64,000 nt of DNA from Aegilops tauschii subsp. strangulata (taxonomy: Eukaryota > Streptophyta > Magnoliopsida > Poales > Poaceae). A program made the position numbers and the translations under genes. Shown here piece by piece: positions 1-10,138 of the stretch; position 1 is the first letter of the stretch; every line of letters starts with the position of its first letter. The stretch spans positions 195,580,788-195,644,787 of the forward strand of contig NC_053036.3 in NCBI RefSeq assembly GCF_002575655.3. Reading direction: 5' to 3'. The notes beneath the pieces were generated by a model. The model searched no databases and was not told the DNA's origin. It saw only the letters and a list, made by a program, of their open reading frames with translations.

Positions 1-1670
1 ATTTTTTAGGATTCAACAAATTCTTAAAATTAAAGCAGCTTCTTTTGATTCAGTTCTGTATAAGTTTTCTATGGAACATGTTGATGCATGAGTATGGATG
101 AAACGATGTGACTTACAAGTTTCATGTCATTGTCAAAACAGATTCTTACAAATTGAAAATTTAAGATTTAGGCAGAAACAAACCTTCTATTACCGGCTGA
201 GTTCATTGAAGGCTTGTTGTTCCTTCAAAATCTGTTGACCTATCTACTGGATTACTTTGTCTGAAAGCTAACGGAATCTCCTGTCAAAACATCGCAGTAT
301 GCTCAACTCGATCTTTTATCTTGACGCAGTATTCCTACATATTCAAGGAACATGCTTATGACAATTTTGAGAAAATATTGTTGATAGTAGAAAGATATAT
401 AGATGCAGGTGATCAACCTAATCACAAAAATTATGGCTAAAACCTGACATCAGAAAATTGCAAGAGAGGCTAACCATGGCTGAAACGTATTGATCAGCTT
501 GTTCCTTTGATCTGAGTCTGAAACAGGGATCATTATATGAACTTTGCAGCAGTTATGATAATATGATAGTACCACTGAGGCTCATGAAGATCATCCCTTC
601 CCATCATCTTATCTTCATGCTAAAAAAGCACATTTTCTGTCAGCTATAATTAGTATTCCCAAGCATGTACCATAAAAGGGAAGGAAGCCATCTTCAGTTA
701 GTTTAGAATGTTCTCATTGGGCTGTGGTTCTGATGGTAAGCTCAGTAGTAAAAGTAGGACATGTAGGTTGCATTGTCGTTGCTGATGATCAATCAAAAAA
801 CAAAAAGATAGAACAACACCGTTTTATGATAATGCAAAGAACAAAAATATGGATTTAAAGTTATCGAGCACTGCTAGGAAAATATTGTCTTGAAGAACGG
901 AAGGTAAGAAAGCAATAAAGCAAGCGTTGAACCTGTAAAAATATCCTCCAAGCTTTGCCAAATTAGAATAAAGCTGATTTTCCTTTTTGAGAGTTTGATA
1001 GCAATCTGCAATGCATCAAAAAAGGATTAGACTTGACAAGAAAGAAATCTCTGCTCCTTTTATAGTCGAAGAACAGGCTTGCATCGACAAAAATACAAAA
1101 AACACAGAATTTGCTAGTGTAAGGAACTTGCTATGATACACTGCCGGTGTAAGGAATTTGCAGTGATACACTGAATCTCCACCGGCAGAACAAAGAAGCG
1201 CCAATCTGCGGAGATCATACAGCCTGAGACATAAAAATGGAAGGAACTCGTTAGGGCGGAAACATTAATCCAAAAAAAACTTCATCTGCACTGACCATGC
1301 AAGACGTAAACTGAAACAGCCAGACTGTTTCAACATTCTAGAGAATCAGAAAAAGCTCTAAGATTATGACACTAAACAAACGACGGCCAATAGATTCTCA
1401 CCACCCTTGCAAACAATTGGACAAATACTTTGTCTCCATTGATTGATCACATTTTGCTGCCCTCTCATCTATCAAATTGAAAATTCCAAAAGTCACAATC
1501 AAGAAAAAACAGTATCCATTTGGGAACTTGAATCCAGAACCGGGGAAACAGAGGAAGGAGTCATCACACCAGAGATTCGTCATGGAATGGCTCTTTCTAC
1601 CGTCGCCTGTCGTTCTACACAAACTCATGGACCGTGAATTAACTACTGAACCAACTTCAAAACTCTAGAA
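1..1670. other. A/T-rich stretch without recognisable gene
   Basis: I see no convincing exon, repeat terminus or RNA gene here; all frames are short and lack family motifs. The only local structure is a 30-bp direct duplication at 1117-1146 and 1147-1176, each unit opening with gtgtaaggaa and containing tgatacactg. The stretch could be intron, promoter-distal DNA or a very old repeat. Confidence 0.5.
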
Positions 1671-2690
1671 ATTAAGGGAGGAGGGAGGAGGAAGACCACA
1701 CCGTCAAGAAGGTTGCTGCCGGGGGGAAGGGACCAAGGGACGGCACAGATGGCGTCGTAGCCGTCGCCGATGAGCTAGCGGCACTGCAGCTCACCGCCGG
1801 GCCAATCGAAAAGCACGGGAAAAGAATGGGGAACGCAGCGACGACGCGAGTCGTATGTGAGGAAGAGGCAGAGTGTTGAGACGGCGCGAGCTGGCCACCC
1901 GCACTCGCCACCGACGGCGAGCTCCAGTCGAGAAGCTCATCGCAGGCTCGAGCCGCCCTGCTCTGCCTCCTGCGGTCCTTCCGATGGCCATGAATGGTGA
2001 GGAGAGGTTGCAGAGGGGGCATGGAGGAGAGGAACAGCACGAACCGCGGGGAATCAGGCGCCCGGCTTCTTCCTCGGCTTTGTCGCACCTCCGAGAACCA
2101 ATAATCGAGAGGCTGCCCCTTCCACCGGCCGGCCGCCTCTCCACCCGCGACGCTCTATCTATCGATCCATTGAGAGGCATGGCACGAGCTTGGCCTTGAG
2201 GATGAGCCAACACAGCTTCTTGAGGTCGATGTCCGGCAGTCCGGGTGCAGGTAGAGCCCCAGCGCGCCCGTGTGGCGCTCGTCCACTTCCGGCGGCGGCC
2301 GCCGCCGCCGGGATTTGGGGTGGCCGACATGTAGTTGGGGGACTTTTTTGACGGGACATGGAGTTGGGGGCGTTGCGTGGAGTCGGGGGCGTTGCGTGCT
2401 GAGAGGAAAAGGAAAAGGGAAAGCCACAGGAAGTTCCTTCAAGGTGGCCCCTCTCTCTTCTGTCTAAAAGCGCCCAATAACGAGCTTGCGTCGGCAGCGT
2501 TTTTGTCTGCAGCTAATCCGACGTGTACTGCGCGAGAGCACGCCCCTGATGCGCACGTTAATGTGTTTGATGTGCGTCAGCCCGGAGACGTCGAAGCGAT
2601 CGGCGACGTCGACCTTGGAAGCCATTGGTCAACGCCGTCGGGAGGCAGTCCAGACTCCGGATTTGTTGGGAACTGCCCTGCTTCGCCGGT
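1671..2690. other. GC-rich block with overlapping chance frames
   Basis: The base composition changes sharply to GC-rich compared with both sides. Several frames of 60-179 codons overlap on both strands, as expected when stop codons are rare, and none apart from the short GW2-like stretch at 2159-2324 resembles a protein family I know. The block looks like the CpG-rich 5' end of a gene or a captured gene fragment. I do not claim a CDS. Confidence 0.4.
2159..2324 (-). pseudogene. Degenerate N-terminal fragment like a GW2/DA2-type RING E3 ligase
   Basis: On the minus strand the frame around 2310-2250 reads PPPEVDERHTGALGLYLHP. After a one-base shift the next frame reads PDIDLKKLCWLILKAKLVPC. 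This order, a basic stretch, then an ER-T-G-LY-H block, then a DLKKLR-LIL-AKLAPC block, is what precedes the RING domain in GW2/DA2-like ubiquitin ligases, known in cereals for control of seed size. The RING cysteines are absent: the frame stops soon after the PC residues. The frameshift, the missing RING and the lack of further exons make it a pseudogene or transposon-captured fragment. Recognition is by motif memory only. Confidence 0.4.
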
Positions 2691-2692
2691 AA

Positions 2693-2876
2693 AGTTCTTT
2701 TTTTAGATAAACACGTACTACTTTATTAATTAAAAATAATTGTTACATCGTCAATAAGTAAATAAACAATGTCCCTCGTAGGCTCCTCAAACCAGTCCGT
2801 AATGATTGAAAATTTTACTAACCTAGCAATTTCATGAGCCATCTTATTTGCTTCCCTATGAGGTGCATATATGTAC
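2693..2876 (-). mobile_element. 3' end of a LINE (RNase H-like C-terminus, 3' UTR and short poly-A)
   Basis: Minus-strand translation from about 2870 gives HREANKMAHEIAR, the conserved terminal motif of the RNase H-like domain in plant L1-type LINEs, followed by a hydrophobic tail and a stop codon. The sequence ends with aataaag and a short A run (seen as a T run at 2698-2705 on the plus strand), as expected for a target-primed 3' end. Upstream pol sequence is not recognisable, so this is a 5'-truncated copy. Confidence 0.65.
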
Positions 2877-2989
2877 TGTGTCTGGGCAAGACTTCGGAAT
2901 TACAAGTAGACGTGCAGCTGCCAGCTAGTACTAATGATTCTTTCTGCAAGTTGCAACTTGCGATTGTTTCTGGAAAAAAAAAAAGTCTA

Positions 2990-3595
2990 CTACCGTTTAC
3001 TACAGACGAGTCCACTGTTGTTGGCTCTAAGGGCATCTTTAACAGCAACCCGCAAATTTTCTTTAAGACACGGATATGGGAGGCCGTCATCCAATGATAG
3101 CCGCATACATTTTATAACAACTAGATGACAACCCGCGCGTTGCAGCGTGAATTTATAGTACTATATAAAAGGATTTATGGAGTGAGAAATAGGAAAACTT
3201 ATGAAAGGAAATATAAATATATGTCTATTCGAACATTTGAATTGTATAAAAAGTCAGACAAATAATATATTGTAGAGTATCTCCATAGTTGCGTAATTAG
3301 AAGAATGCATTGCCAATATTAAGAGAATAACACATATTATGATGAAAATTTTCTCATAAAAAATCTAGATAATTTCATTTGGTTGTGTATTAGAAGTGCA
3401 TCGGAGCAAGAAACAGAGAGATTGCATACTAATTTGTGACCCTCACGGTGTTAATGCACCCGAATAGGAATTACCTTGCATTCTCCACCTTGATCCACTT
3501 ATTGAGCGAACGGTAGTTAAACCTATACAAAATGTGATGGTTGCTGAGTAGACACATAAGTACTCGAAAATCCATTTCTGCACCCGCGCCGACGA
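2990..3595. other. Unassigned A/T-rich stretch
   Basis: No supported gene. Around 3021-3040 the phrase gggcatctttaacagca resembles the ends of common grass DNA transposons, and 3122-3146 holds a GC-rich phrase (gacaacccgcgcgttgc) that recurs in grass intergenic DNA. No partner inverted repeat was found for either. Confidence 0.35.
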
Positions 3596-3906
3596 AAAAA
3601 ATCAAAATAAATACTAGAAAAATTAAAAAAAATCCAAATAAAATTTGTGTGGCAGACAATTTGATGCGTGAGGCCCGCTCCAAATTTCAATTCATTTGGA
3701 CATATGAGAAGCTCTCAGCAAAAAAGATAAATTCGGGGTCTATAAAAATGTTTATTGTTCATGTACTGTTTTGGCCTGATTTGTCTTTTTTGTTGAGAGC
3801 TGATCATATGTCCAAATGACTTGAAATTTGGAGCGGGCCTGACGCATCAAATTGTCTACTACACAAATTTTATTTGGAATTTTTGAATTTGTTTTGAATT
3901 TTTTAT
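3596..3906. repeat. Long near-perfect hairpin (MITE-like fold-back)
   Basis: The left arm (about 3608-3730, with aaataaaatttgtgtggcag and gcccgctccaaattt) is the reverse complement of the right arm (about 3778-3890, with aaatttggagcgggcc and cacaaattttattt), separated by roughly 45 bp. Mismatches are few. Such arms suit a fold-back MITE. When transcribed they would give a stem of over 100 bp, a possible source of small RNA. Target duplications are not clear because the flanks are A-rich. Confidence 0.7.
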
Positions 3907-4465
3907 GAATTATTTTTTAACCGGATGCAGATGAGCCTGGGCACCAAAACGCCCTACTCCATAAGTACTCTACTTTACTAAATATTTTTTATCACACTAC
4001 CAGTAAACATATAGTAATGAAATTGAAGGACAATGAGAACAACTCATACCTGATCCTCTGTGCAAGGAGAAAAACTCTTACGCTAGAATTGTTATTCAGG
4101 GTGTTTTATTTCAACCAAATATTTGTGAGTAAGCATGTAGTGGGGCTATAGGCACCATACAGTTAAACTGAATTTCAGAGAGAATGCAACTATGTTAATA
4201 AGAGTACTTCATATTTCCTTTCATTTATATTGGTAGGTGATTGCTGTGACAACAGAAGAACCCTGCACTTTGGGAAGAAAAAAATGTCTATCACACAATT
4301 GTATCACTCGAGTAATAGAACATAACGACCCATAAAATTCAGAATGGAATAGTTATCCCAGGGAACAAATTACCTGAAAATGAACTCGAATAATATGCAA
4401 TACTTTGTGAACTTGTGATTCTACAAAACAATCTGCCGAGAGCAATAATAGTACAAAATACTAAA
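3907..4465. other. No supported feature
   Basis: A/T-rich DNA with no family motif, repeat terminus or open frame of note on either strand. Confidence 0.5.
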
Positions 4466-4695
4466 CTAAAATGTGTGAGAGGGGGGAAATTGAGAGATGT
4501 GTGATTGCGGTTGGGCAGAATATAGCTCGTCAGGTGCATGCCTGGGCGTAGGTCCTAGAACATCATAGCTCACGACGGCGGGGATCACCAGGCTCCGAGA
4601 GAGGTAGAGATCCGGCAGCAGAGCATGGGTCTCCGACGGCGACGACCCTGTGAAAGCTTGGCCGGCCGTGGCGCAATACAAAGAGAGAGAGGGGT

Positions 4696-4705
4696 ATATA
4701 TATAG
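4696..4705 (-). promoter_or_regulatory. Candidate TATA box of a leftward transcript
   Basis: The minus strand reads ctatatatatacccctctctctc, a TATA motif followed by a CT-rich leader as in many grass core promoters. It is followed by an open stretch (4466-4681, minus) without a recognised domain. The MULE at 4848 lies about 140 bp upstream of this TATA, the sort of promoter-proximal site MULEs favour. The transcript itself is unproven. Confidence 0.3.
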
Positions 4706-4925
4706 ACGAAAACATGAGAAGAACCAATGTGTGTTTTTTTCTTTTTCTATGAGGGAATAGGTGGAGCTTTGTTCGTTCAGGGATATGAAGGAACCTTCGG
4801 CGGTTCGTTGATCAGATCGGACTAATACGGTAGGACGAACGTTTGGCGAGTAAATTGCTGAAAGCCATCACATTTGTGACGAGGGTACTCCAAAACCACC
4901 GCTTTTGTTGAAAACTAGATCGGGA

Positions 4926-4941
4926 TCGCGCCTTGGCGCGA
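4926..4941 (-). terminator. Helitron 3' terminal hairpin
   Basis: The perfect 7-bp stem tcgcgcc/ggcgcga with a 2-nt loop lies 7 nt inside the terminal CTAG. In Helitrons this hairpin marks the end of rolling-circle strand transfer. Confidence 0.75.
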
Positions 4942-5226
4942 GGGTGCCGGTCCAAACGTTTTTGGTCAAGTAGGGAATGCTTAGCCAGTAGCAGCACATG
5001 TATATCATATGTATTCATACATGGTAACAATACAGCGAAAGAGAAACATTCAAACGTGATAGAAGTGAGACATAATACCACTCAGTACCAGCATGAAACT
5101 ATAAGGCATAATTGATCTCAGCTCGTTCATTAGATTAAAAAAAAGTCACTCGACAGGAACCTCAAAACCAAAAGCGCAGCCATTCGATACGATGGTTAAT
5201 AACAAAAGTGATATAATATGAGAAAG

Positions 5227-5457
5227 TTATTGGAGCAGAAACATAATAAAGAAGAAGCAACTAAGCATGTTAATAGACATGACCAAATGGAACACCCTCA
5301 AGGTGATGGACAATTGTTGATCTAGTGAACCATAACGTATACGTGCCTTCCACTGCCTCACATAGATCCTGGCACGCTTGTATAAATTTCTCTCATTCAA
5401 AGTGTCCACAAACATGTCTATGACCTCATTAGGCACCGTCCCGTTGGCATGATTTCC
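5227..5457 (-). pseudogene. RPA1-like OB-fold exon (second half)
   Basis: Minus-strand sequence after an acceptor (ttctatag, ending at 5458) reads GNHANGTVPNEVIDMFVD and then a NERNLY-KRARIYV stretch. The order (D)E-GN-h-nG-vP followed by an L-E-NLY--ar-yV block matches the N-terminal OB fold (DUF223-type) of plant replication protein A 70-kDa-like proteins, single-stranded-DNA binders. Plant Helitrons often encode such RPA homologues next to Rep/helicase, so it may be the element's own gene remnant. Joined to the upstream exon the frame is off by one base, so I call it broken. Its 3' limit is uncertain. Confidence 0.5.
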
Positions 5458-5702
5458 CTATAGAAGAGCACACATGCAGAATATGTTAAACAACCAGCAA
5501 GAAGCATATAACCCTAGAGAGCAATGTCAAAAGATACAGTCATCAGCATTAAAAAGCTACAATTTAGCCTATTTAGATTATACACAACCAAGAGAAGCTC
5601 TTGGATCTCCTAAGGAGACAACGTATAGAAGAGTCAGCCACCCCTAGTGTAAACAGTGTATGCTTTGTTAAAAGGAAAACAGAAAACAAAATAACCACTC
5701 AC

Positions 5703-5869
5703 CTTTCGTCGGTCATGACCATATGTATACTCTTGACAGGGCCATCATCGAAGCCACCCCGCTGGTACCATAGCCTGGAGATTCGCAGGTAAATGTGCTG
5801 GTTCCACACGGCCGAGAATATGCCAGATAAGTCGACAAAATTGTACAGAAGCAGAGGGGGTTGGATAAT
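5703..5869 (-). pseudogene. RPA1-like OB-fold exon (first half)
   Basis: The sequence between an acceptor (gccatag ending at 5870) and a donor (AAAG|gtgagt, GT at 5702-5701) is open. It contains WNQHIYLRISRLWYQRGG followed by FDDGPVKSIHMVMTDE. The IRISRLW-yRGG-DDGP-hi-MV-DE pattern is typical of the first OB fold of plant RPA1-like proteins. It leads directly into the exon at 5457, where family members continue with GN. The phase differs by one base, most simply a lost base in the A run next to the donor. Promoter-like GC-rich DNA lies at 7700-8000 on the same strand. Confidence 0.5.
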
Positions 5870-7660
5870 CTATGGCACATATGAAAGAAAAAACAGTTTT
5901 GGCACAAGTTTTAGGTAAGAATGATACTTAGACAGTAAATAAAAAAACAACTGATTAGAATTATTTCTCAGTTTAGATAGAAAAGAAAGAACCAATGATT
6001 GTTTACATATAGCAGAATAAATGCTAGGTGAGTAATTCATTGATGCCAAAATAACATAATTAGATACATATCCATAATTAGTAAAAACCATGGAAAGAAA
6101 TCATATATAGTATAAGCTGGAAGACATAGTACATCAAATCTGAAGGATAAGCACTCTAGATAACAGCCATTGATTTGATAATCAGCAACATCAATATAAA
6201 TGAGAACAATCTTTAACCGTAGTATCCTATACAGCACCCGGAAAACACAATTAGCTTACTCTACCTATATAACTTTCTTGGAGAGGTCGAACGAGAGCGA
6301 GACGAAGGGTACCTGACCAATGGGGACGAGATCGCTCCTCTGGTGTGCTCCCTCTCCGGTCAAACCACAAGACAACCCTCCGCCACGGCACCGACCGAAC
6401 TGCAAATTATCCAGAAACCTCATGCAAAAAAAAAAACCGCGGTACTGGAGGGGCAGGCTGGAGGGGCGGTGGATCAAATCATAAATCAGAGACCAGTATC
6501 AACGATGCCATTGCTCCAAATAGGAGTCTAGTTACACGCTACTAACTATAGTTCCCCATATAATAAATAGTCAAATTTCTTTTGAAGACGTAGACCTCAA
6601 AATACACACATTGAGTACTCATGTGCTGGGTAGTGACAGCGACTCGTTTCATGTGCAATAAAAATTCAGAGGTGTTCTCCAAATAAATGAAAATAGCAGC
6701 TTTCTAAGAAAGAAAGAAAAATGTGCATACACAAAGGCACAAACTATATGCACTGAATACTCAAGTTACATGTCAGGCACTCGAGTTACATGTCAGCTAT
6801 AGTGCTTGTTTCATGCAATGAACTGACTGAAGGGAAACCAGCTGAACACAAGACAGATAAACACACGTGAAAATAGCATAAGAATGCATGAGCAGACTCT
6901 GTTCTACCGGATATGCATATTAGCCATGTAAAGCCCGATAAAAGAAATGTTGATCTGACTAATAAGACCACCACATCTAGAATAAAAACAGTAAAGAATC
7001 CCAAGGCCAAAGCACACCCTGAACATTAACTTGCAGATTGTTGGCAGCAAAAAAGTAGAACTACCAAAATCAACCCAATAACTAATTAGGCCAAACACTG
7101 TAGGAGGCAAACATATTTATAGCTAACAATAGTTTGCATTCATAGGGACAGCCGATCTCTAACTTAGTACCCAATATTGTACAACCATGCATCTCATCTC
7201 AAAGACCATTCAGGTTTATTCATGTCATGCTTGAAATATATATCTGTTACTACATGGACAAAACATTGGTATGAGAGAGAAGAAATCTTTACATAAGACA
7301 GAGAAGAAATCCTAACCAGACTAAATCAAGGACCAACAACAAACAATAAAAGATCAAGAACAACTTATGCAATAAAGTTATAAGAGAGAATAAATCTTTA
7401 CATAAGACGGCTATAAACACTGGAGCATAAGTAAGCAACGCCTTTAAACACAAATAAAAAGGGTTTGATGTTCATTGCATAGTGGGCTCAGATTCGCCTT
7501 TCCTCGATCATATAACCTACCCCCATCATCTCTTATCACCAGATCAATCTGTTTATACAATGGAGCTGCCCTGGTTATCAATCAACAAGAATGACCATCC
7601 AAGGACAGATCAATAGGTATCACAGGATCAAAAAGGATTCCAGAGACAACAGGGAGGACC
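5870..7660. other. Helitron interior, mostly intron-like A/T-rich DNA
   Basis: No clear exon is recognised. A short GC-rich open stretch at about 6300-6405 (minus) follows an acceptor-like tttgcag and could be another exon of the RPA-like gene, but it carries no motif. Small duplications occur, such as actcgagttacatgtcag near 6760-6800. Confidence 0.35.
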
Positions 7661-7894
7661 CAACTTGATACCCCACAGGTGCCTCGATTGCTCAAAGGCA
7701 AACTTATTTCAGCCACAGTTAATCATCATCGCCCTAGCACGAACGCCACCGCCACAGACAAAGCGAAATGATGAGAATACCCTCGGGGGGCACCCAAATA
7801 ACGCGCGTTGGCACGGCCGGGCGGGACACCGCTCACAGGGGAAAATATCCGACGGTTGGAGACGATCGGGTAAATATCTGACGGCCCACAGCGA

Positions 7895-7990
7895 CCGAGC
7901 CCGAGATCCAACGGCCAGAACAGCATCAAGGAAACGATCGGACGGCCAGAATGCTCTAATCGCTGAGAACGCTCAGGTTTCGATCCGTCT
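7895..7990 (-). repeat. Promoter-like module, copy 2
   Basis: Minus strand: ctgagcgttctcag, then a ggccgtc-gatcgtt block and cttgatgc, matching the order of words in the module at 9930-10005. It lies upstream, in Helitron orientation, of the RPA-like exons, as the other copy lies upstream of the PAN exon. Words such as gatccgacggcc are common in grass core-promoter regions, so shared function and duplication are both possible. Confidence 0.4.
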
Positions 7991-8390
7991 CATGTTTCTG
8001 GATACAGTAGCCAAAGCAGAGGAGCAGGAGGAAGATGGAGTTCACCGAGGGAGGTTGTAGCCGAGGCAATACTCAGTGCGCGCCGGGGTTGCGCCTGAAC
8101 GCCGTCCAACCGGCGAGGAACCGCGTCGGAGTTGCGCCTTGCACCGTCCCGCCGACGAGCACAAACGCATCAAACAACCTGTGTAAGAAAGGCATCGTTG
8201 TTTATCAGAAACAATTATTTAGGAGGGAGATGACTCGCCGATCGCTGCATTCCCCACCTGAGGAGAAATATAAAGCCATCCTACTAAGTGTGGTTAACTT
8301 ACACTTACATACACATATGGTTCTATATGAATTCTAGCTAGTCATACTGATCCACCTAGAAAAATGGAATGCATAAACCAAATAGAGGTC

Positions 8391-8486
8391 AATCCAAAGG
8401 AGCAGCAGCTGCAGACCCAGCCAATCCAAAACAGCAACAGGTGCAGACCCAACCAATCCAAAGGAGCAGCAGCTGCAGACCCAACA
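8391..8486. repeat. Three 32-bp tandem repeats
   Basis: Units start at 8391, 8423 and 8455 with aatccaaa and contain agcagctgcagaccca. The middle unit differs at a few bases. The array sits in non-coding Helitron DNA. Confidence 0.75.
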
Positions 8487-9115
8487 ATTTCAATTTACTT
8501 GTTAAATTCTACCTATTGGTCAAACACTCCTACACATGATACTTAGAATCAGGCCGCAGCTTAAAAAACCTACACGGGCACTTCACATGTTGAAAACTAA
8601 CGAAATTGAGCACGGAGACAACTTAACTAAGCAGGTTCAAGGACAGTAGAATTCATGGCACATTTGTAACTTACCAACATGTAGTTTTCTATCATGCAAC
8701 TGTCCCAAATAAATGTTTCCATGAACAACATAATTACATAAAGATGCAAAAATAAATAGGAATGGAGGATAGACCTCACTCCCCACTAAGCTGCCAAGGT
8801 ATGCCAGACCCTTGATAACTGAAGATGCATTAGTATAATCTGTAATCAATAGGAACAAACATACATGTTGAATCACATGAAGCATGAACAGAACGCATTG
8901 GAGAAGAACAAACACCTTATGAACCCAGACTGACAAACTGGACAGTGAATCCACGGCATATCATTTGGCTGGTCGTGTAGTTAGATCGGGGAGAGCATTG
9001 GCCGTGACCCTCCTGTTGAGTGCCAAAGAGGAGGATTGATGGGCAGTTAGTGAGGAGAGATCGGCAGCGGCAAGTTAGGCACATACACATAGGTAGACAG
9101 GCTGCAGGCACATAC
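8487..9115. other. Helitron interior downstream of the PAN exon
   Basis: This should hold the intron and later exons if the receptor-kinase gene were complete. I see neither a transmembrane segment nor kinase motifs (no HRDLK or DFG), so the gene appears cut after its first exon. Confidence 0.4.
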
Positions 9116-9623
9116 CAAGATGAGAAGCGGCAAGGCGCACATACAGGTCCCGGCTGAAGTTGGGGAACACGCGGAGGACCTCGAGTGTGCTGGTCCATGG
9201 CACGCCACTGAGCTTGGCGCTGGCGTACGCCGTGCACGAGCAGCCACCCAGGCACCTCTGCGCGCAGTCCGCGAGGATGGCACGAAAGTCCACCACGGCG
9301 GCCGTCATGTCGGGGACCTTGCCGCGCGTAATTAGCACGAAGGTGTTGGTGCCGTTGCGGCAGTCGAGCCGCGTGGCGCCGACGCACCTGACGCCGTTGA
9401 CCCGCGGCGCCTCTCTACTCTCCTCCGCCTGCGGCGCCGGCGGACTGCGGCCGCATCTGGGTCGGACGGCGACAGAGAGGATATGGATGCGGCCAGCCGG
9501 GGGAAGGAAGGAGACGACAGAGGCGCGTGGACGCGGACGGCGCCGTCGGCGCCAACACCGCCCGATGCGGCTAGCTCTCGGCGTCGCTCGGTGCCGGGCC
9601 AAGCTGCTGGTGGGGGCGGACAT
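9116..9623 (-). pseudogene. Exon with PAN/apple domain of an S-domain receptor-like kinase
   Basis: The frame starts at ATG 9623, about 195 bp below a TATA box, and runs 169 codons to a donor (CTTG|gtatgt, GT at 9115-9114). Residues 80-170 form a PAN/apple domain as in G-type lectin S-receptor-like kinases: six cysteines (C80, C88, C120, C124, C128, C130), a GGCSCTAYASAKLSG core and the terminal DLYVRLAAS block. In S-domain kinase genes an intron commonly follows this block, which fits the donor. The lectin and S-locus domains are missing: the first 79 residues are Arg/Pro-rich and unlike the family. No transmembrane or kinase exon follows. It is therefore probably a captured, promoter-bearing exon inside the Helitron. 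Confidence 0.65.
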
Positions 9624-9815
9624 GGCCGGTGGCGAAGGTGCAGAGGAGGGTGGCGGGTCGGGTCGGAGAGAGGGAGGGCAAAGCAGCGATGGCGGGCTCG
9701 GGCCTAGGGTTTGGAAGGAGAGAGAGAGGTGAGGCGGGAGGAAGAGGAAGGGGGCGGCGCGAGTGCGGCTGTGCGGGAGGAGCGACGGCGGCTAGGTTTC
9801 CTCTCCAGCGGCCCC

Positions 9816-9824
9816 CTTTTATAC
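9816..9824 (-). promoter_or_regulatory. TATA box upstream of the PAN exon
   Basis: Minus strand ggtataaaaggggg, followed by a GC-rich leader with CT runs and the ATG at 9623. Its position and the leader composition fit a grass core promoter. Whether it is active inside the Helitron is unknown. Confidence 0.5.
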
Positions 9825-9929
9825 CACATGACGCGAAATGACAAAAATGACCTTGTGGGGGCGCTGGAATTACGCGCGGTGGCACGAAACGGGAGTAACT
9901 GTTCATTGTAGCAGTAGCTCCGGGTCGAT

Positions 9930-10005
9930 CCGACGGTTCAAAACGCATCAAGTAAACGATCCGACGGCCGAGAGTCGCTAAGCTCTGAGAACGCTCATGT
10001 TCTCC
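9930..10005 (-). repeat. Promoter-like module, copy 1
   Basis: Minus strand: tgagcgttctcag, ctcggccgtcggatcgttta, cttgatgc. Related to 7895-7990. It lies just inside the 5' end of the Helitron. Confidence 0.4.
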
Positions 10006-10138
10006 CAACTAACATACTAGTCTGATAAAAATACCACCAACTCCGTGGCAAGTGAGTATCAAATTGCACTTAACGAGCTGTGAGCCGAGACTAACAGGAA
10101 AGCTAACGGGCTGGCCCCACATGTCAGGCTGACTTGGC

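Larger units (their letters stand above)
4915..10025 (-). mobile_element. Non-autonomous Helitron with gene fragments
   Basis: Read on the minus strand, the element begins TCAGACTAG at 10025, preceded by A. It ends with a GC hairpin (tcgcgcc-aa-ggcgcga, 4941-4926), a 7-nt spacer and CTAG (4918-4915), followed by T. These are the Helitron hallmarks: 5' TC, 3' hairpin plus CTRR, insertion between A and T, no target duplication. Deleting it restores the MULE inverted repeat exactly as it reads in the intact right copy (ctgaaaataac at 11262-11252, minus). It contains RPA1-like exons and a receptor-kinase exon in the Helitron's own orientation. No Rep/helicase frame was found, so it would need a helper. 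Confidence 0.8.

Noticed and set aside
1672..2442. Several overlapping frames of 60-179 codons on both strands
   Set aside because: GC-rich DNA with few stop codons; no domain except the short GW2-like blocks, which are themselves split between frames.
4914..10020. Insert flanked by actag as a 5-bp target duplication (4914-4918, 10016-10020)
   Set aside because: The right actag is part of the Helitron 5' end (TCAGACTAG) and the left one part of the terminal CTAG. Comparison with the intact inverted repeat shows insertion between A and T without duplication.
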